Positions 1 through 8,517 of a stretch of 64,000 bases of DNA are shown piece by piece. The notes under the pieces were generated by a model. That model saw only the letters and a program-made list of their open reading frames with translations, was not told the origin of the DNA and ran no database searches. A program made the translations under genes and the position numbers. Source of the DNA: Acidobacteriota bacterium (GTDB lineage: Bacteria; Acidobacteriota; Holophagae; Acanthopleuribacterales; Acanthopleuribacteraceae); the NCBI GenBank assembly GCA_020637335.1, contig JACJWC010000006.1, positions 186,001 to 250,000 on the forward strand, in the 5' to 3' direction. Positions within the stretch are counted from its first letter, which is position 1. The number at the start of each line of letters is the position of its first letter.

Positions 1-1053
1 CAATATTTCGAAAAAACGGCCCGCCAAATTTTGCAATATGCCAATGGACCAAAGATTGTGGTCGAGAAATCTACCTTACCGGTACGCACGGCTGTTGCCA
101 TGGAACGTATTCTCAACGCGAATGGCCAACAGTTTGAAGTGCTTTCCAATCCAGAGTTTTTGGCCGAAGGGACCGCCATCCAAGACCTATATCAACCAGA
201 TCGGGTCCTTATCGGTGGAAAAGACACCGAATCCGGACGCGCTGCAGTTGAAAAACTGGCGTCCGTATATTTGCATTGGGTACCCAATGAACGCATTATT
301 CGCACCAATGTGTGGAGCTCTGAGCTTTCCAAGTTGGCGGCCAATGCCTTTTTAGCCCAGAAAATTTCTTCAATTAATGCGATCAGCGCCATTTGTGAAA
401 AGACAGAAGCTAACGTGAGTGAAGTGGCCCACGCCATTGGCCAAGATCGACGGATCGGTTCGCGTTTCCTCAATGCATCGGTCGGTTTCGGTGGTTCTTG
501 TTTTAAAAAGGACATTTTAAATTTAGTTTATTTGTGCCAAACCTATGGCCTTCATGAAGTCGCGGAATACTGGCACCAAGTCGTTAAACTCAATGAATAC
601 CAAACGAAGCGATTTGTGGACAATATCCTCACCCAGCTGTTCCAAACCGTTTCGGGCAAAAAAATCGCACTATTCGGTTTTGCGTTTAAAGCCAATACAG
701 GCGATACCCGCGAGAGTGCTGCCATTTATGTCGCGCGCCAACTCATTGAGGAACGCGCCGAACTCAGTATCTGTGACCCACAAGCTTTGCTCAATGCCCA
801 AAAGGACTTGGCGGGCTATGAACACCAAATCGAATATTCCAAGGACCCGTATCGGGCCGCGCAGGGCGCACATGCCATTGCCATCCTGACCGAATGGCCC
901 GAATTTCAAACCCTGGATTATAAAAAGATCTATGAAAGTATGGAAAAACCGGCCTTCTTGTTTGACGGCCGGAACCTGTTAGACCACCGCTTACTCTTTG
1001 AACTGGGCTTCAATGTATTCCCTATTGGACGCCCCAGTTTAAGGCATTATTAA
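1..1053 (+). CDS. ugd: UDP-glucose 6-dehydrogenase, 5' end cut by window edge
   Basis: Oxidises UDP-glucose to UDP-glucuronate with two NAD+, supplying uronic acid for surface polysaccharides. The reading frame is open to base 1, so the N-terminal Rossmann domain lies partly outside the window. Visible family signatures are the substrate-loop block NPEFLAEGTAI, the block WSSELSKLAANAFLAQ, the catalytic-cysteine motif GFGGSCFKKD and the C-terminal GFAFKANTGDTRES. From memory of the family, these blocks match the animal-type UGDH class much more closely than the shorter-loop bacterial Ugd class. The adenylate kinase gene follows after an 18-base gap that contains its Shine-Dalgarno, so the two are probably co-transcribed. 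Confidence 0.95.
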   Translation, partial: QYFEKTARQILQYANGPKIVVEKSTLPVRTAVAMERILNANGQQFEVLSNPEFLAEGTAIQDLYQPDRVLIGGKDTESGRAAVEKLASVYLHWVPNERIIRTNVWSSELSKLAANAFLAQKISSINAISAICEKTEANVSEVAHAIGQDRRIGSRFLNASVGFGGSCFKKDILNLVYLCQTYGLHEVAEYWHQVVKLNEYQTKRFVDNILTQLFQTVSGKKIALFGFAFKANTGDTRESAAIYVARQLIEERAELSICDPQALLNAQKDLAGYEHQIEYSKDPYRAAQGAHAIAILTEWPEFQTLDYKKIYESMEKPAFLFDGRNLLDHRLLFELGFNVFPIGRPSLRHY

Positions 1054-1071
1054 TCCCGAAACGGAGGCGTT

Positions 1072-1758
1072 ATGCGCATATTAATTTTTGGCCCCAATGG
1101 GAGTGGCAAAGGCACTCAATCCGCACTTTTGGTCAATCGTTTTCAGGTCGCGCACATTGAATCGGGTGCCATTTTTCGCGACCATGCCAAACGCGGCACC
1201 GAGTTGGGCAAGGAAGCCAAAACCTATACCGATCGGGGCGCTTTGGTTCCGGACAGCATTACCATCCCCATGATTCTGGACCGACTCAACGCAGCCGATT
1301 GCGCCAAAGGTTGGATTTTGGATGGATTCCCGCGCAACCCCAGCCAAGCCATTGCCCTGCTGGATGGATTATCCAAGGCAGGAACACCGCTCGACGCCGT
1401 GGTTGAGATTCAAGTCGACCGGGAAATTGCCAAGGCCCGGCTCCTGGGTCGACGCACGTGTCCCGCCGGCCACCCCAATAATTTAGCGATTCCGGGCATT
1501 CAACCGGTAGGTGAGCACGAACCCTACTTTTGTTGGAAATGTGGGGCAGAACTAATCGGTCGATCCGATGATATGGATGAAAACGCCATTGATATCCGCC
1601 TCAATATTTATTTCGATGCTGAAAATGGCACGTTGGCAGCTGTCCAACGGGTCCATGATTGGTGTAAAAAATCCAACACCACCTATGTCACTTTGGATGG
1701 ATCCGCAAAAATAGATCAGGTCCAAGCCGAATTGTGCCAAGGTTTGGGTTTAACCTAA
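1072..1758 (+). CDS. adk: Adenylate kinase with Cys/His-type LID
   Basis: Catalyses ATP + AMP to 2 ADP in the cytoplasm. The 228-residue protein has the P-loop GPNGSGKGTQ near residue 8, the AMP-binding ESGAIFRDH and LDGFPR motifs, and a LID followed by GRSDD. The LID carries C130-x3-H134 and C154-x2-C157, which resembles a zinc-binding adenylate kinase LID but with an uncommon Cys-His/Cys-Cys layout and a longer loop. The start follows CGGAGG with proper spacing. It ends one base from the convergent M23 peptidase gene. It could be a nucleoside monophosphate kinase paralogue rather than the only Adk of the cell. Confidence 0.9.
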   Translation: MRILIFGPNGSGKGTQSALLVNRFQVAHIESGAIFRDHAKRGTELGKEAKTYTDRGALVPDSITIPMILDRLNAADCAKGWILDGFPRNPSQAIALLDGLSKAGTPLDAVVEIQVDREIAKARLLGRRTCPAGHPNNLAIPGIQPVGEHEPYFCWKCGAELIGRSDDMDENAIDIRLNIYFDAENGTLAAVQRVHDWCKKSNTTYVTLDGSAKIDQVQAELCQGLGLT

Positions 1759-1759
1759 G

Positions 1760-3478
1760 TCACTCCAAAATTATGGGTTGGGTCTGGTAGAGATAGGCTG
1801 GATCCGACCCCAGAGACCCGCGTAAAAGGACCAGGACCAGCGGCTGATCGCTTATGATCTCCAGGCGTTGGCTGGGATCGGCCACAAACCAATCTGAAAA
1901 AACCGCCAGCTGTTTGACCATCGGATCTACTGTTTTCCACAAAAACGCGGCGCCAACACCACCCTGCGGATTACGTGTCTGGAATTGGATATGGGCCGGT
2001 TCATCACCGATATTGACCAGGGCAACCCCATCAAAAACCGTATCCCACTCGCCGGGATAAACAGCAAAGCGTTTGCCGCTTTGCTGGGTCTCCAGAACAT
2101 GGGCAGATCCACCGATTCGATCCGATTCCACCCGGTATGCGGCTGTAACATGCACAAAAGGTTCCGCCTGGATAGCGAGATAACCGGCCAAACTGCTACC
2201 CAACAATTCACTAGCTTCGAGTGTTTCGAATTGGCCGGCCTGCAGGGTCCACTCGCGGATGGGTAGTGCCACGCCGTCGGCCGTATAAGGCAAAATCTGG
2301 AGGGTGGCCGCCACATCCCCCTCATTGCTAGCGATTAAATGGGTTTGGAAGCCTGCATTGGGTCGGGTTAGATGGGGGATCCAACGCAAACCGGCCAATG
2401 CCGGACGATCCACCTGGATTTTGCGAATCAAGCTTTGCCCGGAAAATTGGGTCTGGATTTGCCAGGTACCCGCCATGGCCTGACGCGGTAAGGTGAAACT
2501 GAAATACCAGTAGGAACCGGGGTAAAAGGGCTTATCCGAAGCATATTGCCACGATTTATAGGTGCTGCCATCCGGCTGGATAACGGTTATCTGAGCCGGT
2601 TCATCGCCCAATTGGTCGCGAAAATAATTGGCGATGTAGAAGCCATCGCCGCCCTGATAAACTAGTTTTTCGTGGTAAACCTCTTCGTTCGCACAGCCAA
2701 ACTCAGGGGCAATATCGTGGATGCCCACATACAGTAGCTTGGGCTGGGTATAGGGCAATTGCTGGGCCCACCACCCTGCATTCCATGTATTTTGGGGACC
2801 GGAAAAAGGATCGTTTAATTTCCCATTGGCATCGTAAAGTTCCAAGTGCAGATGAGGGCCGGTCGATATTCCAGATGAGCCCACCCTGCCAATCGGTTCC
2901 CCGGCAGACACGTGTGCCCCAACTGCTTTAGCGGTCAGACTGCCTTTCTTCAAATGGCCATACCAGGCGACCGAACCATCGTCATGGCGAATGTAAACCG
3001 CATTCCACTGCGGGTCCGGGGGATCGAAATCGCAATTGTGATCGTCGTGACCATCCGACTTCAGAACAATGATGCCGGGCGCCGCAGCAAGCACTTCCAC
3101 CCAGCCCGAATCGGCACTCATCCAGGGAAATGGCCACAGAAAAATATCGGTTCCCGCATGGTTGTAACCGTCTGCGGTATCGTAAGTGCGCTGTCCCCCT
3201 TGGTAATCGAGTAAATGGTCGGGGTAACGCTGATCGTGGTCTACAAAATTCGAAATGCCGTAATAATCGGCGTAGGCCAGTCCAGGTACAGGACGCAGGG
3301 GCCATTCCAGGTTTACCGATCGCTTGCGATTCGGTGGATTCTTTGCATTCCAATACACCAATGCAGCCCGAATTTGGCTCTGAATATTCTGTCGTTCTTC
3401 AGGTCTCAGGCAGGGACCCCAGACCGGTGCGCCTCCGCCCTGCTGGAAAAAGATGTAAGCAACGCCCAAAGCCCACAT
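1760..3478 (-). CDS. Exported M23-family (LytM-like) metallopeptidase
   Basis: Predicted peptidoglycan or peptide endopeptidase outside the inner membrane. The M23 zinc site is visible: H107-x3-D111 (HAGTD), H175 (YGHLKK) and H209-x-H211 (PHLHLE). The preceding motif GSSGISTG is typical of LytM domains. The N-terminus is a short hydrophobic leader (MWALGVAYIFF). Roughly 300 residues after the peptidase domain look all-beta and match no domain I recognise; they may be a binding or anchoring module. The start is well supported by CAGGAGGTCTT directly upstream. The substrate is unknown. With 572 residues it is much longer than simple LytM enzymes. Confidence 0.85.
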   Translation of the reverse strand: MWALGVAYIFFQQGGGAPVWGPCLRPEERQNIQSQIRAALVYWNAKNPPNRKRSVNLEWPLRPVPGLAYADYYGISNFVDHDQRYPDHLLDYQGGQRTYDTADGYNHAGTDIFLWPFPWMSADSGWVEVLAAAPGIIVLKSDGHDDHNCDFDPPDPQWNAVYIRHDDGSVAWYGHLKKGSLTAKAVGAHVSAGEPIGRVGSSGISTGPHLHLELYDANGKLNDPFSGPQNTWNAGWWAQQLPYTQPKLLYVGIHDIAPEFGCANEEVYHEKLVYQGGDGFYIANYFRDQLGDEPAQITVIQPDGSTYKSWQYASDKPFYPGSYWYFSFTLPRQAMAGTWQIQTQFSGQSLIRKIQVDRPALAGLRWIPHLTRPNAGFQTHLIASNEGDVAATLQILPYTADGVALPIREWTLQAGQFETLEASELLGSSLAGYLAIQAEPFVHVTAAYRVESDRIGGSAHVLETQQSGKRFAVYPGEWDTVFDGVALVNIGDEPAHIQFQTRNPQGGVGAAFLWKTVDPMVKQLAVFSDWFVADPSQRLEIISDQPLVLVLLRGSLGSDPAYLYQTQPIILE

Positions 3479-3580
3479 AAGACCTCCTGAATCTCTTCAT
3501 GCTAACGTAAGGGCAGCGGAATGACCATGGTCCAAAGTGCTAACCGTGGCATGCTGAACCATTTGCTGAAAGGGGACCTT

Positions 3581-4963
3581 ATGCGAGAAGAACACGATAG
3601 TCTGGGCCCGGTCCAGGTACCCGAACAGGCGTTATGGGGCGCTCAAACCCAACGCTCGCTCCACTTTTTTAAAATCGGGTCCGAAACAATGCCCTGGCCT
3701 GTGATTCAAGCTCTGGTCCGTATCAAAAAAGCTGCAGCCGTAGCGAATCAAAAATTGGCCAAATTAGACGATCAGCGGGCCGAACTCATTGTTCAGGTCT
3801 GCCAAGAAATTCTCGCTGGTCAATGGTCTGACCAATTCCCATTATCCGTTTGGCAAACCGGAAGCGGGACGCAAACCAATATGAACGTGAATGAAGTAAT
3901 TGCCAACCGCGCCAATCAATTGGCTGGCCAACCGCTGGGATTCTATGCCCCTGTCCACCCAAACGATCACGTCAATATGTCCCAGTCCTCCAATGATGTT
4001 TTCCCAAGTGCCATGCATTTAGCCACTATTACGGTCTATCAAACCCAATTGAAGCCGGCCCTTTCTCTCTTCCTGGAGCAGTTAAAACGCAATGCAAAAC
4101 GATTTCGCAAAATGGTCAAGCCAGGCAGAACCCATCTGATGGATGCAGCACCGGTCACCTTGGGACAAGAATTTAGCGGCTACGCAGCCCAGATCAAAAT
4201 GGCCCAACGGGCGCTCGCTCAGGCAGAGGTGGGGTTGCGCGCCCTGGCATTGGGCGGAAGTGCAGTGGGGACCGGACTCAATACCCATCCGCGTTATGCA
4301 GCTTCTATTACCAGTCAACTCAGCCTGGAGCTCGGATGGCATGTTTTCTCCGCTGATAATTTTTTTGCTGCTTTGGCCGGCCACGAGGCGTTGGTCCAAT
4401 TCCATGCAGCGCTGAAACAACTGGCCGTATCTTTGATGAAAATCGCCAATGACATTCGCTTGATGGGATCCGGACCCCGTTGTGGCCTGGGTGAACTACA
4501 AATTCCCGAAAACGAGCCGGGCAGCTCGATCATGCCGGGCAAGGTCAACCCCACCCAATGTGAAGCGTTAACCATGATCGCCACTCAAGTGATGGGCAAC
4601 GATGTCACCGTTGCTTTGGCGGCCAGCCAGGGTCAGCTGGAATTAAACGTCTACAAACCCGTCATTTTACTCAATGTTCTGCAATCGCTTGACCTATTGG
4701 CCGATGGGATGAACAGCTTTTCTCAACATTGCCTAAAAGGGTTAAAAGCCAACCCCAAACGTTTGGATTGGCTCAATGAAAACAACCTAATGCTGGTAAC
4801 CGCTCTAAACCCAATCATTGGATATGAAAAGGCAGCCAAAATCGCCCAAGCTGCCCATCGTTCTGGCATTTCATTACGTCAAGCGGCGCTGGATTCAGGG
4901 TGGATAAGCGCAAAACAATACGACGACACTATTCAATTGCTCAAACTGGCCAATGCCGAATAG
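3581..4963 (+). CDS. fumC: Class II fumarate hydratase
   Basis: Reversibly hydrates fumarate to malate in the TCA cycle. Family signatures are TGSGTQTNMNVNEV, GRTHLMDA (catalytic His region) and the fumarase/aspartase signature GSSIMPGKVNP. I chose the ATG at 3581 (460 residues, close to the usual 460-470) because AAGGGGAC lies just upstream and the protein then begins MREEHDSLGPVQVP, where class II fumarases normally begin. An in-frame start 60 bases upstream lacks such a site. The related aspartase and argininosuccinate lyase families are less likely, given the WGAQTQRS block. It is monocistronic and convergent with the transglutaminase gene. Confidence 0.95.
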   Translation: MREEHDSLGPVQVPEQALWGAQTQRSLHFFKIGSETMPWPVIQALVRIKKAAAVANQKLAKLDDQRAELIVQVCQEILAGQWSDQFPLSVWQTGSGTQTNMNVNEVIANRANQLAGQPLGFYAPVHPNDHVNMSQSSNDVFPSAMHLATITVYQTQLKPALSLFLEQLKRNAKRFRKMVKPGRTHLMDAAPVTLGQEFSGYAAQIKMAQRALAQAEVGLRALALGGSAVGTGLNTHPRYAASITSQLSLELGWHVFSADNFFAALAGHEALVQFHAALKQLAVSLMKIANDIRLMGSGPRCGLGELQIPENEPGSSIMPGKVNPTQCEALTMIATQVMGNDVTVALAASQGQLELNVYKPVILLNVLQSLDLLADGMNSFSQHCLKGLKANPKRLDWLNENNLMLVTALNPIIGYEKAAKIAQAAHRSGISLRQAALDSGWISAKQYDDTIQLLKLANAE

Positions 4964-4978
4964 TTTTTGGGAAATGAT

Positions 4979-6664
4979 TCAGGGCTGAGCGGATCGAAAT
5001 CGGAAATTTTGAGAGAGGCGGTTATTCTCCCGGTTGGGGTCTGCTGTTAAGCGATCGATATCCAGCCAGGCATCGATGTTCTGAACCAAGGGATCCTTGC
5101 CATACCAGGTCAAATCGGAATTGGCGCGCCAGGTCAATTTGATCGTGTGGCTGCGACCCGGTTTCAGCGCTGGAACGGTAGCGACCCCAATTTGGCGGCT
5201 GCCTTCGGATAGAAATGCCGTTGTTAAATTAAAGGCCGTTAAGGTTGTTGGTAGATTAGGCGCACCGCCTAAATTTTTCACCTTGAACTTTAACGTGCAC
5301 ACCTCGCCCATACGGGGGCGTCGCGGTTTGATTGACATTTCGCTCAGCGCCAAATCCGCACAATTCGCACTGTACCAGACGGTAATGTGGGGTTGGCCTG
5401 CCTTAAACCGGATCGGGAGTTGGGTGGTACCCGCATGGATCTGGGGGTTGCCAATCGGACTCAATTGCAGCCGGGTATGGATTTCGGTTTTATCAAAGGC
5501 ATCAACTGCTTGTTCATCTCCCAGTTCAATCATGATTTGGAACTGGTTGGCCCCTTCAATAAACGGCGAAATCAAGGCATTTCCACCCACTAACCGGCCG
5601 ACAAACTGGGTTCTTCCCCAACAATTCACCCAAACTAAATTAAACCCTTCCAAGCCCGGCACCTTGATCCAACCCTCGGTGAACAGAAACGGGCAATTCA
5701 TATCCAAAGCAATCCCGGGTTTCCCATTTGGCGTGGTGACCAATTGCCAGACCGGTTTCTGGTTCTGCCAGGAGGGCACATACATCAAGCGTCCCAAAAC
5801 GGGCCAGGGCGGTTCTTTCCGCAACGTCGATTCACCGTAATACTGGTGCCAACTGGGCGGATGATACTTTTTCAGCGGTTGACCGGGCACCAGTTCAAAC
5901 ATTTCACCCGCGCGCAAGTTCAGATCAAATCGTTTTTCGTTTTTCCAGTTGGCCCGATCGGCGCTGTCCTCGAAGCGCGGGTTGGCGATTGAATACCATT
6001 GCTTCATATGCTCGGGAGGGTAGCCAATGGGGTCGAGTCCAAATGCATCCAAATTTTGGTTCAGCAAAGTGGGATCCGCCTGGATCTCGGCAAAAGAAGC
6101 CACGGTTCCATCTGCTTTGCGATAAAACGATCGGTGTTGCAGGTCATACAGGTGCCAGGCATTGTCATAAAACACTTCGGCAAGGGTGTGCTGGGGCCAA
6201 CCCACAATTCGACTGCGCAAGCCCGCCTCGGCCCATAATCCGGCCTGTAAACGGCCTAGGTCATAACAAAAGCCAAATCCAAATTGCCAAATCAGCGTGT
6301 TGAGGTCTTCAACGGTTAAATCGATGCCTTGAGCCGGATAGTACCAGTCCTTGATATCGCGCACAACAAACCGGAAAAGTGCCTCGGCCTTTTGGCGATC
6401 GGTTTGTGCATTTTGGGTTAAATGGGCAATCAAACCGGCCAAATCGCCCATGGCGGGCTGACCTTCGGCGGCGATTTGAAAGCCATCGACAGGACCCAAG
6501 ACCCGATAACACAATAAACTGGGGGTCGAAGCAGGATCTGTATCGATGGGTAAATAGCCGGGCTCGAGGAAACGCTGGTCTACCCGATACACGTTGGGCT
6601 CGAAAGACCCATCGTAATGATCGGGCACAGGAGAGGGCCGGACCTTCCCATCAGACCAAAACAA
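4979..6664 (-). CDS. Transglutaminase-like protein with CARDB-type C-terminus
   Basis: The N-terminal half holds a transglutaminase/protease-like core with a plausible C133, H159, D174 triad (FGFCYDLG, WPQHTLAEV, WHLYDLQ). The last 110 residues have the pattern of a CARDB adhesion-like beta domain (VKNLGGAPN and later). The role is unknown; such proteins are often extracellular or periplasmic. The 5' end is doubtful: the longest frame begins at a TTG without a good Shine-Dalgarno, a CTG four codons earlier is possible, and just upstream an ATG-TAC-GCT-TTT runs into TGA in the same frame. See the findings. It lies 15 bases from the convergent fumC. Confidence 0.75.
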   Translation of the reverse strand: MFWSDGKVRPSPVPDHYDGSFEPNVYRVDQRFLEPGYLPIDTDPASTPSLLCYRVLGPVDGFQIAAEGQPAMGDLAGLIAHLTQNAQTDRQKAEALFRFVVRDIKDWYYPAQGIDLTVEDLNTLIWQFGFGFCYDLGRLQAGLWAEAGLRSRIVGWPQHTLAEVFYDNAWHLYDLQHRSFYRKADGTVASFAEIQADPTLLNQNLDAFGLDPIGYPPEHMKQWYSIANPRFEDSADRANWKNEKRFDLNLRAGEMFELVPGQPLKKYHPPSWHQYYGESTLRKEPPWPVLGRLMYVPSWQNQKPVWQLVTTPNGKPGIALDMNCPFLFTEGWIKVPGLEGFNLVWVNCWGRTQFVGRLVGGNALISPFIEGANQFQIMIELGDEQAVDAFDKTEIHTRLQLSPIGNPQIHAGTTQLPIRFKAGQPHITVWYSANCADLALSEMSIKPRRPRMGEVCTLKFKVKNLGGAPNLPTTLTAFNLTTAFLSEGSRQIGVATVPALKPGRSHTIKLTWRANSDLTWYGKDPLVQNIDAWLDIDRLTADPNRENNRLSQNFRFRSAQP

Positions 6665-6761
6665 GCCCCAAATCAGTCAAAAAGCGTACATGTTGAAATC
6701 CAACTTGAAAAATAAAGCCGGATTCTAACACTTTTCAAAAGAACTGGGGCTTGTGGAGTTT

Positions 6762-7580
6762 TTAGCGGACCAAACGTCTGAGCTCATCAAAAAATAACGG
6801 TTCGTTTTCGCGATGGATGTAATGGCCTGAATGGGAATTCTGGATGTGGCGTGCATTCGTATAGTCCACAAGTTCCTCCTGTAAATCCAGCCAGTAGGCG
6901 CCCCACTCATTGGCCGTGGCTACCACCCGTTCATGGTAGCGAACAGCTTGGAACTCATCCGCCGAGATTATGGTGACAGGTAGGTCAGGAAAGGGTGTTC
7001 CGTCTTCCATTAAATCGCGATAGCTGTCAAAGTGGCTCAGTTCGTCGCGCATCGGCTGGGGAAGGTCCATAAGTTTGACATCGTTTAAACATGCATCTGT
7101 CTCAAAGGTACTCAAACAGCGTTCGTTTTGGTTCCAATGACTGGGATCAAGCAATAAAACAGCCTGTACTTTGGCGGGAAACCTTTTGGCATAGGCCATA
7201 GCATTCAAACCGCCAAGCGAATGGCCGACCAGAATGTAAGGCGGGCGCGCTCCAGCGCGGGTCAAAAACCGATCCCATTCATCGGTGACCTGAAGTGCCG
7301 TACGCGGTGAACCGTCCCAGTCGCTGGCACCATTGCCACTGCGATCCCACATATAAACATCACCAAGATCGCCCACTTCTGCCCAAATGTGGGTCCAAGT
7401 AAATAAGGTATCACCCGCTCCATGGTCAAAGACCAAGGTTGGCCCCGAGTGTCGGGTGTGGTGGTAATACCATTTTTGATCACCATCACGAACAGTTTGT
7501 GTGTCCAACAGGTTTTCGGCCAAATCCGAATGGCAGCCTGCCATGCCCAAAACAATTAAGAAAAAAAACACGTGTCTCAT
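6762..7580 (-). CDS. Alpha/beta hydrolase, predicted lipoprotein
   Basis: A 272-residue serine hydrolase of unknown substrate, probably an esterase or peptidase-like enzyme anchored in the envelope. The start at 7580 is chosen because GGAGGTG precedes it and the protein then begins with a hydrophobic stretch ending in GMAGC, a near-consensus lipobox with lipid Cys16. The nucleophile elbow is GHSLGG (S121). LLDPSH may hold the acid, and a late SGHYIH the catalytic His. DHGAG is the oxyanion region. A longer frame that starts 60 bases upstream lacks a ribosome site. A cluster of inverted repeats lies upstream. Confidence 0.85.
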   Translation of the reverse strand: MRHVFFFLIVLGMAGCHSDLAENLLDTQTVRDGDQKWYYHHTRHSGPTLVFDHGAGDTLFTWTHIWAEVGDLGDVYMWDRSGNGASDWDGSPRTALQVTDEWDRFLTRAGARPPYILVGHSLGGLNAMAYAKRFPAKVQAVLLLDPSHWNQNERCLSTFETDACLNDVKLMDLPQPMRDELSHFDSYRDLMEDGTPFPDLPVTIISADEFQAVRYHERVVATANEWGAYWLDLQEELVDYTNARHIQNSHSGHYIHRENEPLFFDELRRLVR

Positions 7581-7655
7581 GATCACCTCCGCTATCCCAA
7601 TGGGCAAGGTGAATGCCAAGACCAAATTATTTAAAATCAACTACATAAAGCAAAG

Positions 7656-7727
7656 AGTAAATCCGAGTGTTTACTGGATCAAACAGGTTCGTTTGATAAA
7701 TATGACACGTGTTCCCAGGAACGTCAT
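7656..7727. promoter_or_regulatory. Cluster of three inverted repeats upstream of the hydrolase
   Basis: Three adjacent symmetric elements lie between the hydrolase start and the amidotransferase stop: AGTAAA-N8-TTTACT (7656-7675), ATCAAAC-N6-GTTTGAT (7678-7697) and ATGAC-acgt-GTTCC-ca-GGAAC-GTCAT (7702-7727). All arms are exact, apart from the four-base bulge in the last. They could be operators for the hydrolase gene. The last could instead be a transcript-end hairpin for the amidotransferase gene, although no strong T-run follows it on the minus strand. Confidence 0.4.
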
Positions 7728-7755
7728 AATAAGTCTTACCCAAATTTTCCTTAGT

Positions 7756-8454
7756 TTAAGCGGTTTGACAGGCCTGTAGGAAGGCTTGAACCAGTGGGAC
7801 CGGTTGGTCGTTAAGCGCGCGCCGTTCGGGTTGAAAAAGGGTGGCAACAAAAAAGGGGTGGTCTACCCTTTCAAGCGCACGAATTTCCCCATTCGATGCC
7901 CGACCCGAAACACGCCAATCTCCACGGCTTAAAATTCGCTCCTCAAAAAGGGGATTTAAGCCAAATCGGCAATGGTACCCCTCCGAAATGGGTGATGCAC
8001 CGTAAGCATCAAAGAGTAGGGATGGATGGTGTATGTGGATGGGATCTTCAACCTCGACCAAAGAACAGGCAAGTGGGGCAACCACCCAGTTCGAAGTGTC
8101 GGAATGGGTTTCGGCATGCTGGGCCGTTTGCCAGTCCAATACGTTGCGGGCGTACTCCAACATAGCGTGTTGGAACCCGCCACAGGTTCCCAAAAAGGGC
8201 ATTTGGGTTTCACGCGCCTGGCGGATTGCCAGCAGTGCTCCGGACTCGGAAAGATAAGGGCTACCGGGCGTCACCCACATGCCCTGCCAATTTTGCCAGG
8301 CGCTTGAAGGCAGGATTTGATCGGTGGCCAACCAATCAAACGCAACCGAAATCCCTAACCTTTCGCCGGCCTGAGCCAAAGCCAGCGGAATCGCCCGATG
8401 CGCAGTTACTGAAGGCGAATAATCTCCAATCAACGCAATTCGAATGGGTTTCAT
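7756..8454 (-). CDS. Stand-alone CTP-synthase C-terminal-like class I amidotransferase
   Basis: A 232-residue protein resembling only the glutaminase domain of CTP synthase, without the synthetase domain. The nucleophile motif is LGTCGGFQH (C91), preceded by TPGSPYLSE where CTP synthase has its oxyanion region. The usual His-Pro-Glu end of the triad reads FQPE (Q208, E210), so the catalytic His is replaced by Gln. This fits the family annotated elsewhere as CTP synthase C-terminal region-related (seleno)proteins, in which some members carry selenocysteine; here the residue is an ordinary Cys codon. Glutaminase activity is therefore doubtful and the true reaction is unknown. Confidence 0.75.
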   Translation of the reverse strand: MKPIRIALIGDYSPSVTAHRAIPLALAQAGERLGISVAFDWLATDQILPSSAWQNWQGMWVTPGSPYLSESGALLAIRQARETQMPFLGTCGGFQHAMLEYARNVLDWQTAQHAETHSDTSNWVVAPLACSLVEVEDPIHIHHPSLLFDAYGASPISEGYHCRFGLNPLFEERILSRGDWRVSGRASNGEIRALERVDHPFFVATLFQPERRALNDQPVPLVQAFLQACQTA

Positions 8455-8517
8455 ATTGTGGCTTCTCCTAAAAAAGAGCTAATCCTAGCCAAGCCCGGAG
8501 GGTGGCTGCAAGTAAAA

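Noticed and set aside
5097..5840. Plus-strand frame of 247 codons opposite the transglutaminase gene
   Set aside because: It lies entirely inside a well-supported minus-strand gene and encodes no recognisable domain.
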